From a virus: a stretch of 27,788 nt of DNA. Position numbers and translations under genes: made by a program. Of this stretch, positions 14,257-22,250 are shown piece after piece. The first letter of the stretch is position 1, and every line of letters begins with the position of its first letter. The notes below the pieces were generated by a model. The model was not told the origin of the DNA. It made no database searches and saw nothing but the letters and a program-made list of their open reading frames with translations. The DNA lies in IMG/VR virus record IMGVR_UViG_3300032323_000662, positions 1 through 27,788 of that record. One strand, given 5' to 3'.

Positions 14257-14805
14257 ATGGTAACTATCTTAAACAGGGAGATTCCCAACCAAATTGAAGA
14301 GCTCACTATTGAGCAGTTTGAAGCAATCACTGATATTAATAACAATCAGGAACTTGACCCCATTGATAAGCACCTCCAGGTGTTTGCTTACCTTGGTATC
14401 CCTGAATCAGAGTTTTGGGATTATGATGTAGCTGATTTTGTAGGGATGGTAAGAGACTTTAACAGCAGTGAGCAGAAAGACTATCCAACAGTTGAGGAGA
14501 TAGAGCTTGAGGGCTATGTGTACAAAGCACAATTAAAGTTAACTGTACGTGATACTAAGATGATTGAAAAGATAACAATAAAAAAAGAGAAAGGATATGT
14601 ATCCGAGATGTTAGCTGTGATGTTTAAACGGGAGGACCTTACCTCTGCTGAGCACTATGCAGATGCACACATCAAGCACAAAGCAAAGCTCATCCGTAAA
14701 TTGAATGCAGCTATCTCCATTCCTTATATCATGTTTATTGCTAAAAAAATATCACAGCAAGCCAATGATCAAATTACCGAAGCAGTGGAATCAAGTAACG
14801 CTTGA
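14257..14805 (+). CDS. Candidate tail assembly chaperone A, plus-strand
   Basis: This 182-residue acidic helical protein starts MVTILNREIPNQIEELTIEQFEAITDI. The 'ip....eLTieQF..i..i' opening is shared with the next gene, so the pair are diverged paralogues or share a domain. Members of this general type are found in Bacteroidota phages near tape-measure genes. By position and overlap they could be tail-assembly chaperones (gpG/gpT-like). No catalytic motif is seen. The 3' end contains an A7 run and overlaps the next gene in another frame. The orientation is opposite to nearly all other genes, and ATG 14257 is chosen because the promoter box covers the TTG at 14239. The role is inferred. Confidence 0.6.
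   Translation: MVTILNREIPNQIEELTIEQFEAITDINNNQELDPIDKHLQVFAYLGIPESEFWDYDVADFVGMVRDFNSSEQKDYPTVEEIELEGYVYKAQLKLTVRDTKMIEKITIKKEKGYVSEMLAVMFKREDLTSAEHYADAHIKHKAKLIRKLNAAISIPYIMFIAKKISQQANDQITEAVESSNA
14743..14749 (+). other. A7 run in the overlap of the two plus-strand frames (possible slip site)
   Basis: In the first frame the run reads AAA AAA A.., and in the second frame it reads .AA AAA AA, shifted by +1 (equal to -2). Either a +1 or a -2 slip of tRNA-Lys keeps full pairing and would enter the second frame with no stop in between. Independent initiation at 14765 is the simpler alternative. Confidence 0.35.
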
Positions 14806-15505
14806 GCAGTTCATTGAATTTAGCGGCATAGATAGAGAACAGGGAGCCTACCACTACAATAGTGAGGCTCTCTCTATCTTATCAGATGAGCCTATGGAGG
14901 TCATTGAGGATATGGATGTAGATGAGATGGCAGAACTTGTAGCAGAAGCCAAGTGGTGCACCTCTGAGCCATCCAAAATATATAAGCATGAGCTCTTTGG
15001 AATGAAGTTTAAGCCACTCAACAAGCTCACTCTTTTCGAGTACATTGACCTGGACTATTATTTCACAGATAACTATATTACAAATCTTCACAAAGTATGT
15101 GCCATCTGCTACCGGCATACAAAGATAAATGAGTGGGGGGATGAGATACTAGAGCCCTATGAGTTTGACTGTACCATTAGAGCTGAGAAATTCCTTGACC
15201 TACCAATCACAGATGTGTATGGTATAGTACATGAGTTCCTTAAGTACAGGGATACATTCCTAAAAAACTATGAGAACCTGTTTAGTGGTGAGCTTGACCA
15301 AGAGCTTAGTGAGGAGGAGCGCAGGGAGTTAGATCCCGAAGAGGTTAAAGAAATAGAGAAAGAACAGGCTCAGACTAAGTGGTCATGGGAGCAAACTATC
15401 TACGGCCTTACCAATGGGGATATAACTAAGAGTGAAAAGGTAGGAGCCCTACCTCTCATCTATGTGTTTAATGTACTGTCTATGAAAAAAGAGTTAGACA
15501 TCTAA
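14765..15505 (+). CDS. Candidate tail assembly chaperone B, plus-strand
   Basis: This 246-residue protein from ATG 14765 reads MIKLPKQWNQVTLEQFIEFSGIDREQ, matching the LTIEQF opening of the gene before. The middle is acidic and aromatic (FEYIDLDYYFTDNYITNLHKVCAICYRH), followed by a long acidic helix with LDQELSEEERRELDPEEVKEIEKEQ and a final compact segment WSWEQTIYGLTNGDITKSEKVGALPLIYVFNVL. This end pattern resembles C-terminal parts of tail-assembly proteins. An upstream in-frame ATG at 14705 would add 20 residues that do not look like protein. It overlaps the first gene by 41 bases in another frame, and its last 12 bases overlap the minus-strand gene 15494-15946 tail to tail. Confidence 0.6.
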   Translation: MIKLPKQWNQVTLEQFIEFSGIDREQGAYHYNSEALSILSDEPMEVIEDMDVDEMAELVAEAKWCTSEPSKIYKHELFGMKFKPLNKLTLFEYIDLDYYFTDNYITNLHKVCAICYRHTKINEWGDEILEPYEFDCTIRAEKFLDLPITDVYGIVHEFLKYRDTFLKNYENLFSGELDQELSEEERRELDPEEVKEIEKEQAQTKWSWEQTIYGLTNGDITKSEKVGALPLIYVFNVLSMKKELDI

Positions 15506-15946
15506 TGGACTTCCTTGAGTAAATCCTGGAGGTGCATATAGTGCCTCAAATGTGTAGACAATTTTTTGCTGTCTTTCAAGTACCTCAACTGCCTCTATCA
15601 ATGGATACTTTTTAGTTAACCATTCAGTGTACTGCCGATATATTTCTGCTGTTATACCTGCATTGTTTAGCTCATCAGTAAATTGTGCTACATAATCACG
15701 AGGGGTAATCACTCCACCATTCCAAAGATAAGCTCCATTGTTAAGAAAGATAAAGTAGTACATGGCTACTATCTGTATCTCTAGCTTTTGGAAGCCTGTT
15801 ATTTTAGCATTGATACGGATACTTTCTACAAGTGTACCCTCACCATCCACAATATCATTCCTTAAAATTCTCTTGAGTATGGTAGCCATTTTCCTACGTG
15901 TAGGATATAGCACATTGAACTCCCCTGTGTTACCGTATCTAGCCAT
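15494..15946 (-). CDS. Structural protein candidate (tail/head completion)
   Basis: This 150-residue protein has RYGNTGEFNVLYPTRRKMATILKRILRNDIV, then GTLVESIRINAKITGFQKLEIQIVAMYYFIFLNNGAYLW. The pattern 'GtL..Sir......g.....i.i....Y..fln.G' recalls small neck or tail-completion proteins of the HK97-gp10 type, but only loosely. Its end KIVYTFEALYAPPGF is well ordered. It is last in the short unit beginning at 16845, after the tail-fibre-like gene. I place it in virion assembly. The exact job is unknown. Confidence 0.6.
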   Translation of the reverse strand: MARYGNTGEFNVLYPTRRKMATILKRILRNDIVDGEGTLVESIRINAKITGFQKLEIQIVAMYYFIFLNNGAYLWNGGVITPRDYVAQFTDELNNAGITAEIYRQYTEWLTKKYPLIEAVEVLERQQKIVYTFEALYAPPGFTQGSPLDV

Positions 15947-16082
15947 TTGTTAATGCTTTATATATTTCCATTGTATCATCCACTAAAATGATACCCTTAT
16001 CAGTTTCTACGTGTAGCTGTGTATCACTCACCACCTCAATGGGGCCTGTGATTGTGTATTCTATTCCGTTAATACTAAACAT
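15939..16082 (-). CDS. Small protein (47 aa) between fibre and completion genes
   Basis: From ATG 16082 it reads MFSINGIEYTITGPIEVVSD, a compact beta-rich small domain ending MEIYKALTNG. The start overlaps the tail-fibre stop by eight bases and the stop overlaps the next start by eight. The ATG at 16124 would extend far into the fibre gene, so it is rejected. No family is recognised. A small virion or chaperone protein is plausible from position. Confidence 0.6.
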   Translation of the reverse strand: MFSINGIEYTITGPIEVVSDTQLHVETDKGIILVDDTMEIYKALTNG

Positions 16083-16845
16083 ATGCGAATACTTTGAATA
16101 AATTAATGTTAGCAACATCCGCAATATTTTGGCATTGCATGGTGAATATAACGTAATTATCTACTGACCTGTTAAATGCTACGTTGACTATGTTACCTGT
16201 GGTGTAGTCTGAGAAAGCAGCATTAGAATAGCTAGTTAAGTTAGTACCATTGTAGCTAAAATTTCGTTCAACATATCCTGTTTGATGGCCGTTATTCATT
16301 GTAAATAAAGTATTGAATAAGGTAGCACCTGTTAAGCTGTTGGTAGTGTTAAAATATATCCTACCATACAACTGCCCTACGGCACCACTCACTCTGTACA
16401 TTCTGAATATCAACTGCAGGATATTGTTAGTGCCTAATGTGTTGGCAGGTATCAATAGTGAATGACATATAGTGATAGCTGTGCCTGTAGTGTTAGTACC
16501 TAGAATACCTGAGAAGCCTAATAGCTTAGGACCTATGCTAACATCCCCACTGCCTACCAATGAGTTGCCGTTCACTGTCTTTATGTTAGTGCCACTTACT
16601 AATGTATCCTGCTTAGCATTCAAGGCAGTCTGTAAATCAGTCTGAGCAGATAGCGTTCCTGTGATACCTCCCCAGGTTGCACCACCACCTGATGCTGCTG
16701 CAATTATCTGAGCACCTGTAATGGCTGTGTTAGTAGGTACCCCTCCTGACATAGAGGTGCACTCTATCAAGTCAGTAGGCTGTAGGTTGCCGGTATGCGG
16801 TGTGAGGTTAGGTCTCCAATCTCCCCACCAAAATGGTGAACTCAT
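16075..16845 (-). CDS. Tail fibre / receptor-binding-like protein
   Basis: This 256-residue protein contains LQTALNAKQDTLVSGTNIKT followed by NGNSLVGSGDVSI (about residues 71-104), a motif typical of phage tail-fibre shafts. After this a beta-rich C-terminal domain (Asn/Thr-rich strands, about 110-256) looks like a trimeric head domain for host binding. The N-terminal MSSPFWWGDWRPN may attach to the tail. It heads the unit that starts at the AATATAGGT copy at 16846-16854. It is the best candidate in this window for host recognition, though the hub protein could carry other receptor contacts. Confidence 0.75.
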   Translation of the reverse strand: MSSPFWWGDWRPNLTPHTGNLQPTDLIECTSMSGGVPTNTAITGAQIIAAASGGGATWGGITGTLSAQTDLQTALNAKQDTLVSGTNIKTVNGNSLVGSGDVSIGPKLLGFSGILGTNTTGTAITICHSLLIPANTLGTNNILQLIFRMYRVSGAVGQLYGRIYFNTTNSLTGATLFNTLFTMNNGHQTGYVERNFSYNGTNLTSYSNAAFSDYTTGNIVNVAFNRSVDNYVIFTMQCQNIADVANINLFKVFAYV

Positions 16846-16854
16846 ACCTATATT
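16846..16854 (-). promoter_or_regulatory. Late start-codon-abutting motif, copy 3 (AATATAGGT)
   Basis: On the minus strand TAATATAGGT is followed immediately by ATG 16845, in the 29-base gap after the tail-completion gene. Confidence 0.65.
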
Positions 16855-16874
16855 ACTTTAAGCCTCCGAAATGT

Positions 16875-17309
16875 TTATAGTGGCACAGCACAATCAGTCC
16901 AATCATTCACCGTTAACGTGATGTTCATAACATAACCTGCAGCATAGTCAAGCAAGTCATTGTTAATAGCTTGGAATGATGGAAGCCCTATGACATCAAA
17001 GGCATAGTCATTGCTATCCATGTAGTAAATATAAAGGTCATTCAATATTTGCTGTGTATCACTAAGGATAGTGATGATATTAGCCCTATCCTTTTGGATG
17101 ATATCAAAGCAGTACACATCAAAGTTAAACTCAGATGTATTCTCCGTAGGGTTAACACTTACCGGCACCACAAAAACAATAGGATACTTCTCATCCTGAG
17201 TAGCGAAGTTGTATAGCTGTTCCTTAAAATCACTACCTACTTTCTTAACCTGTAGATGATTAGTGTAGAATAGCTCAATGTGATCTATGATTGCTTGTAG
17301 TGAGTTCAT
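16875..17309 (-). CDS. Tail completion/terminator-like protein
   Basis: This 144-residue protein starts on the tape-measure stop (TAATG). The arrangement IDHIELFYTNHLQVKKVGSDFKEQLYNF, then YPIVFVVPV, FNFDVYCFDIIQKDRANIITILSDTQQILNDL recalls small proteins that cap the tail tube in Bacteroidota phages (a gpU-like role). It ends MNITLTVNDWTDCAVPL. It is last in the tail unit b-c, after the tape measure. The role is by position and general pattern, not by a firm match. Confidence 0.55.
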   Translation of the reverse strand: MNSLQAIIDHIELFYTNHLQVKKVGSDFKEQLYNFATQDEKYPIVFVVPVSVNPTENTSEFNFDVYCFDIIQKDRANIITILSDTQQILNDLYIYYMDSNDYAFDVIGLPSFQAINNDLLDYAAGYVMNITLTVNDWTDCAVPL

Positions 17310-19528
17310 TAAAGTTCGGCGTTTTTGTTAATCTTGTTTATCTTATTCTGTACGTTGGTCACCTGGGTTTCAGATACTACAGCAGTCACAGTCATAGAGC
17401 TATTATTTGTACCACCTCCTGCACTCATTGTACCTCCTGCATTAGCTGAGCCAAATAGCTGTGCTCCCTGTGGTACTTGCTGTGCTACGTTAGGGGTGCC
17501 ACCTGTATCACCGCCGCCACCGCCGCCACCACCTGATGGGGTGCCGCCTGATGTTAGTATAGACTTAGCCTTGGCTACGTTGGTAGCAATCTGTATGATA
17601 CCTGCAGCAAATTGTGCAATACCTGACGCTCCAAAGGTAACAGCATTGGAGGGGTTAGATTGTGATGCAGCAACTAATGCAGAGATAGCCTTGGCAGTAT
17701 CAATACCTATCTGCACTAATGCCATTGCCTTGTTGAACTTCTCGAGTTTCTTTTGGTCCTTAATAAATGCAGCCCCTACATTTTGTATCCCTGTGGCTAT
17801 ATCTCCTGCTAGCGCTATTTTTGCATCCCTTTCTTTTTTAGCGTTTTCAACTTTAAGATTAGATGCATCTCGTTCTATATCTATTGTATCGTTTTTGAAT
17901 TTATTACTAAGAGCTAACTGCAGGGCAACATTACCCTCTGCTAGTTTATACTCTGCGTCATACTTTGTTTGAAGTGCTTGCAGTTTCTTTTGGTCCTCAG
18001 TAAGCTCAGCATCTGCTAACGTCTTAGCAAGGGTTTCCTGTTGCTTTAACTTGGCATCTGTTCTCTTCTGATTTTCTGCCTCCTCCTGATCATTGTATAA
18101 TTGAGTAAGTACTTTCTTTTGCTCCTCGGTTAGTGTGGTATCTGCTAAGGTCTGAGCTCTTAGCTTATCATACTTGACCTTAGTCATGGCGAGTTCTTTC
18201 TCAGTTCCCTCCTCCATCATCTGTAGCTGTAAATCAGCTATAATCTCATTGCCTTTCTTGAGGTTATCCGCTTCAATCTTAGCCTTATCTGTTGCTAGCT
18301 TATCAAGTTCCTGTTGCTGTTGCGTTCTGAACATCTCATTAAACTTAGCTTTCTCTTCTGCAGTTTTAGTGGCATCCGTTTTCAGGTCATTCATTAACCT
18401 GGCATACTTCTCATTTACGATAGCTACCTCCCTTGCATTGGCATCCTGTATCTGTGTGAGCTCAAAGTCTCTAAGTGCCCTAGCGTTATCTAATCTTTGC
18501 TTAGCTGCCTGCTTAGCTTTCTCCCTAGCTTTCTCTGCTGCTGCTGCTGCCTTAGCTGCTGCTGCCTCTGCGGCTTCATCTGCTTTCTTTTCTGCAGCTT
18601 TCTCATCTGCTATCTCTTGTGCCTTGATACGTTTACGTTCATTTACACCACCTCGAATAATTTTATTTTCATCCTCTATCTGCTTGCGTAATGCCTCCCG
18701 TTTCTTTGTTGCTTCCTCACCCTCTTGATGGGCCATTGCTTCAAGGGCTTTCTTAGCTGAGTTCTTTCTCCTGATAGCCTCTTTCTCTGTTGACCTAGAC
18801 TTGTCAAGCTCGAGCTGAGTAGTATCCTCACCTGCTATCTTAGCCATGGCTATCTCCTGGTCATAGTTCTCACCTATTATCTCAGAACGTTTCTTTGAAC
18901 TCTCTGTTATTTTCTCATTAGCCTTAGCCATTCTATCTGCGTTCTCATCTGCAGCATAGCTTGTCAAACCTAGCCAATCACCTAAATCCTTTAAGCCCTG
19001 AATTAATGCATTAATAGGTATCATCAAAAAGTCAAGTACTTTCTGTAGCACCCCTATCTTATTAAGAAAGATTAGTACTACAGCTACAATAGCCACAATA
19101 ACAGCAACCAATAAGAAGAGGGGGTTAGCTAGTATCTGCATACCTAACTTTACAAAGGCTCCACCCACTGTCTTTAAGGTAGTCATCAAGCCTCCGAATG
19201 CTTTGCCTAGGTCCTTAGGGTTAATGCTCCCTAATGTTTTTGCAAAGGCCTTAGACTTTTCTGCTGCACCCTCGAAGTCAAGGCTCATGAGGTCACTCTT
19301 AATAGAGCCAAAGCTATTAGATACAGCCTCAAACTTTGACCCTGTAGCAAATACATTGACCTGCTCATTGGCATCCTTGAGTTGGTCCTTGAGTTCCCCT
19401 GCTCTTTGAGCTAAGACAGTCATTGTTTCGGGATCAGTAGACTCCGCTATCTGCCCTTTAAGGTCTCTAAGTTCCGCTTTGATGGCAGCTATGCCACTTA
19501 TCTTTAATGGTATCTCTACTTCATTCAT
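17309..19528 (-). CDS. Tape measure protein
   Basis: This is the 739-residue coiled-coil giant of the tail operon. It begins with a short strand region, then a membrane-like hydrophobic segment LFLLVAVIVAIVAVVLIFLN at about 137-156, then a very long Lys/Glu/Ala coiled coil from about 200 to 590 with repeats of the form 'YDKLRAQTLADTTLTEEQKK', and ends with an Ala/Gly-rich part containing a run of eight Gly. Tape measure proteins set tail length, at about 0.15 nm per residue, so about 110 nm is expected. The hydrophobic part may help the DNA cross the inner membrane. One base separates it from the hub gene upstream. Confidence 0.9.
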   Translation of the reverse strand: MNEVEIPLKISGIAAIKAELRDLKGQIAESTDPETMTVLAQRAGELKDQLKDANEQVNVFATGSKFEAVSNSFGSIKSDLMSLDFEGAAEKSKAFAKTLGSINPKDLGKAFGGLMTTLKTVGGAFVKLGMQILANPLFLLVAVIVAIVAVVLIFLNKIGVLQKVLDFLMIPINALIQGLKDLGDWLGLTSYAADENADRMAKANEKITESSKKRSEIIGENYDQEIAMAKIAGEDTTQLELDKSRSTEKEAIRRKNSAKKALEAMAHQEGEEATKKREALRKQIEDENKIIRGGVNERKRIKAQEIADEKAAEKKADEAAEAAAAKAAAAAEKAREKAKQAAKQRLDNARALRDFELTQIQDANAREVAIVNEKYARLMNDLKTDATKTAEEKAKFNEMFRTQQQQELDKLATDKAKIEADNLKKGNEIIADLQLQMMEEGTEKELAMTKVKYDKLRAQTLADTTLTEEQKKVLTQLYNDQEEAENQKRTDAKLKQQETLAKTLADAELTEDQKKLQALQTKYDAEYKLAEGNVALQLALSNKFKNDTIDIERDASNLKVENAKKERDAKIALAGDIATGIQNVGAAFIKDQKKLEKFNKAMALVQIGIDTAKAISALVAASQSNPSNAVTFGASGIAQFAAGIIQIATNVAKAKSILTSGGTPSGGGGGGGGDTGGTPNVAQQVPQGAQLFGSANAGGTMSAGGGTNNSSMTVTAVVSETQVTNVQNKINKINKNAEL

Positions 19529-19529
19529 G

Positions 19530-22250
19530 TTATGGCTTGTAATATCTTATTTCAATAGTAGTGTTGACTAGGTAGTTATCTACAAAGCCTACTCCTATCT
19601 GTGTTGTGAATATATCTATAGTGTTATTTGATACAACGTACTGAGCACTAATCACCCCATCAAAGTTTACGTTGTTAATCATGACCGTTAGCTCACTCCC
19701 TAGGATAGCACCTAAGTCCCAATTTTGTATAGCTCCCTGATACTCCCCTTGGTTTTGTCTAGTCCATACTATATCTCCAAAGCTAGACTCTTTGACATCT
19801 ACTGTTGGGTCAGATGTTCCACTCTGAGATAGCAATGCTGTGTATCTGTAGTATGGAGGGTCAACAGGTATGCCATTCACCTTACCGTATACAGTTAGGT
19901 TATCAGTGTAGATACCATCCTCCTCAATCGTAGCATCATCTGCTACCACTACCACCTTGAGCCCTGCGTTAACATTGTTACCCTTACCGGTTACCACACC
20001 TGAGGTGCTGTTAGGTATGATGTTTCTATTAGAGTCCTTAGTTTTAACAATAGTGCTGTTAGCTACCTGAGTGATAGCACCAATACTTCCTATCCCTACG
20101 CCTGGTGTTGTAAAGCCTGGAGCAAACGGCATGAAGTTTACCTCATTGTCTATGCTGATAAGTTCTACCTGTGTGAGCTGATTGGCATTGGCATTGTAAT
20201 CAATGACCTTGTTAATGTTCCACCATGAGTTATCAATCCTAATCTTATCATTGAGCTCTAAGGGTTGGATGTCAGACTCTTTAAGATTAAAGTAAGCAGT
20301 CAACATCTTACCGTTGTTTATCTGCCCCATGGTCCTCCTCCAATATCTATTGTAAAGATTGTTATCGGTTAGGGTACTTGGCATATAGTAGTAGTATGCA
20401 CAGGTAGCGAAGTTCAAATCCCAGGTAGGGTTGAGTGGGTTATCGAAGTGGCCAACATACGGGTAGCTAGTTATGTTAGTCATACCTACTGTACCATAGT
20501 CAAAGATACTAAACGCTTGACATGGGGTGAGTCCTACCTCTGCCGTAGAGTCATATAAGATACGGATGTTAGTATCAGGCTGTGCTCCTGCTAGCATTGG
20601 CACGTATGCACCAAAGGTAGAGCCATCAATCGGAGTAGGGCTGAACAATACATCCTTAGTAGTTACATCCTTTACATACTCGTTGTCAAAGATAACTTCT
20701 GCTTGTCCGTAGATTTGATTGGTAGCATTGGTGTAGATCGTATTAGGTGTATCCTTATCTGCCTTGTATGTTAGTATTACTTTCTTACTTGTTAGCTCAG
20801 GTAGGAATGACAGTGACTGCTCCCTATCCTTGGCTAGTAGGTGAGTCCAATTTACCTCTTTGCCTGCATCGTAGTAATCATCCCTATGGATTAGGTTGAG
20901 CTGATTAGGCTGAGTCTTATCTACATCCGCATACAGGTTGAACATGTTGAATATAGCCTTAACAAAATCGTTCTGCTTAATCTTTTTAGGCACATAGTCA
21001 TTCACCTCAATGGTACCACCAATGGCTACAATGTTACTGCTCAGGCTTATGCTTATCTCTGCCGAAAGTATATTGAGTGCTAGCTGTGTGTTAGGAGTAT
21101 AGAATGTACTTAACGAAGTCTGTGCAGCATGTATCTGCATCTGTATATTGGTGAGCTGACTGAGTAGGGTAGGGCTACTAACCTGCTGAGTAAAGGATAC
21201 TGTATCAGTTGCGAATGTAGTAGTACCTACAGGTACGGATGCGGGGCCCACATGAGTAGGTCCTTGCACAATAAAGTTGTTATATGTGTTACGATACCTT
21301 ACCCTGTAGAATGGAGGTAGTGTAACTGTTGCAGGTACAGTACCCGTATTGATGAGGTCAAGGGTGTAACTTACCACCACAGTAAACTCATAGTACTGAG
21401 CATTGGCTGAGCTGATATTGAATGGGGTAGTGTATGTTCCTGTGACCGGATTAAAGATACCTTGTGGGTCCTCTATCTCAGTTAGTCCTGTGAATGTATA
21501 GAATGGTGTTTGAGGAATTACCTGAGCAGGTGAGGTCACTGTACTCGTTGTAGTTTTCTCTGCTCGCACCACGTAATCAGCATAGTCAAAGTTATCTATA
21601 CCTCCGTTGTATGGAATAACTAGCTTATCAAACTTAGTATCACTTAGGCTAGCCCAATTGTATGTAAAGCCTGCACCTTGGAAGATACGGTCAAAATAAG
21701 TCTTAGCAAAGATGGCAGGCTTGAATTCCTGAATAGTATTTATTACACTACCGCTACCTGGGAGGAAATACTTGAAGCCATCCACCTCAGTGTTACTAAA
21801 CCTGTTTACTACATTGAACGCATCGTATGTATGGTTGAGGTCACTGAAATCTATATCGGTTAGCTCTAGGTTATTTATGGCTGTAAAGAAATCTGCCTTG
21901 CTTTCCTTAATCAATACCTCATATTCTACATGCTCCTCATACTGCTCAGTGAGCTGTACCTTTTTAACTGCTGTGAGTTGTAGGCTAGCGTTCTCCATGA
22001 CCGGTATCCCATCCTGGATAACTGAACAGGTAGTCACTGCATTGATGTTGAATGTGCCGGATACAATGTTAACATCATAGTAGTGGTTGAGTAAGTTATT
22101 GTTATTCTTACTGCCTACCAATGTAATGGTCTTAGAAAAGTTACCTTTCCTTTGACTTATATCCCTGATGTCTCCTACCTGAAATGTCAAAGGGAATGAA
22201 GTACCCTCCTTAACATCAAGGTAGCCTGTAGCTAATTGTATCCTAACCAT
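19530..22250 (-). CDS. Baseplate hub / tail-associated protein
   Basis: This 906-residue protein is the largest in the window. It opens LATGYLDVKEGTSFPLTFQVGDIRDISQRKGNFSKTI, a hub-type N-terminus seen in Bacteroidota phage tail proteins. A middle block NDFVKAIFNMFNLYADVDKTQ...IHRDDYYDAGKEVNWTHLLAKDREQSLSFLPELTSKKVILTYK resembles the phage hub (gp27/gp44-like) domains. The C-terminal part (from about 750) is beta-rich and fibre-like. It should sit at the tail tip, bind the distal tail protein and contact the cell. It overlaps the end of the 488-aa gene by eight bases. It precedes the tape measure in transcription order, the reverse of most siphophages. Confidence 0.7.
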   Translation of the reverse strand: MVRIQLATGYLDVKEGTSFPLTFQVGDIRDISQRKGNFSKTITLVGSKNNNNLLNHYYDVNIVSGTFNINAVTTCSVIQDGIPVMENASLQLTAVKKVQLTEQYEEHVEYEVLIKESKADFFTAINNLELTDIDFSDLNHTYDAFNVVNRFSNTEVDGFKYFLPGSGSVINTIQEFKPAIFAKTYFDRIFQGAGFTYNWASLSDTKFDKLVIPYNGGIDNFDYADYVVRAEKTTTSTVTSPAQVIPQTPFYTFTGLTEIEDPQGIFNPVTGTYTTPFNISSANAQYYEFTVVVSYTLDLINTGTVPATVTLPPFYRVRYRNTYNNFIVQGPTHVGPASVPVGTTTFATDTVSFTQQVSSPTLLSQLTNIQMQIHAAQTSLSTFYTPNTQLALNILSAEISISLSSNIVAIGGTIEVNDYVPKKIKQNDFVKAIFNMFNLYADVDKTQPNQLNLIHRDDYYDAGKEVNWTHLLAKDREQSLSFLPELTSKKVILTYKADKDTPNTIYTNATNQIYGQAEVIFDNEYVKDVTTKDVLFSPTPIDGSTFGAYVPMLAGAQPDTNIRILYDSTAEVGLTPCQAFSIFDYGTVGMTNITSYPYVGHFDNPLNPTWDLNFATCAYYYYMPSTLTDNNLYNRYWRRTMGQINNGKMLTAYFNLKESDIQPLELNDKIRIDNSWWNINKVIDYNANANQLTQVELISIDNEVNFMPFAPGFTTPGVGIGSIGAITQVANSTIVKTKDSNRNIIPNSTSGVVTGKGNNVNAGLKVVVVADDATIEEDGIYTDNLTVYGKVNGIPVDPPYYRYTALLSQSGTSDPTVDVKESSFGDIVWTRQNQGEYQGAIQNWDLGAILGSELTVMINNVNFDGVISAQYVVSNNTIDIFTTQIGVGFVDNYLVNTTIEIRYYKP

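Noticed and set aside
14743-14749. Classical -1 frameshift (lambda G/GT type) between the plus-strand genes
   Set aside because: The second ORF is in the +1 (equal to -2) frame, so a -1 slip would not enter it. Only +1 or -2 would work.
17325-17972. Long plus-strand ORF opposite the tape measure gene
   Set aside because: It is a shadow of the Gly/Ala-rich tape measure C-terminus: the product is poly-Pro and Leu/Ser/Ala-rich with no gene-like features, and the minus-strand frame is clearly the real one.
18174-18728. Plus-strand ORF of 184 codons, Ser/Leu/Ala-rich
   Set aside because: It is the mirror of the Lys/Glu/Ala coiled-coil codons of the tape measure gene. Composition and lack of a promoter argue against it.
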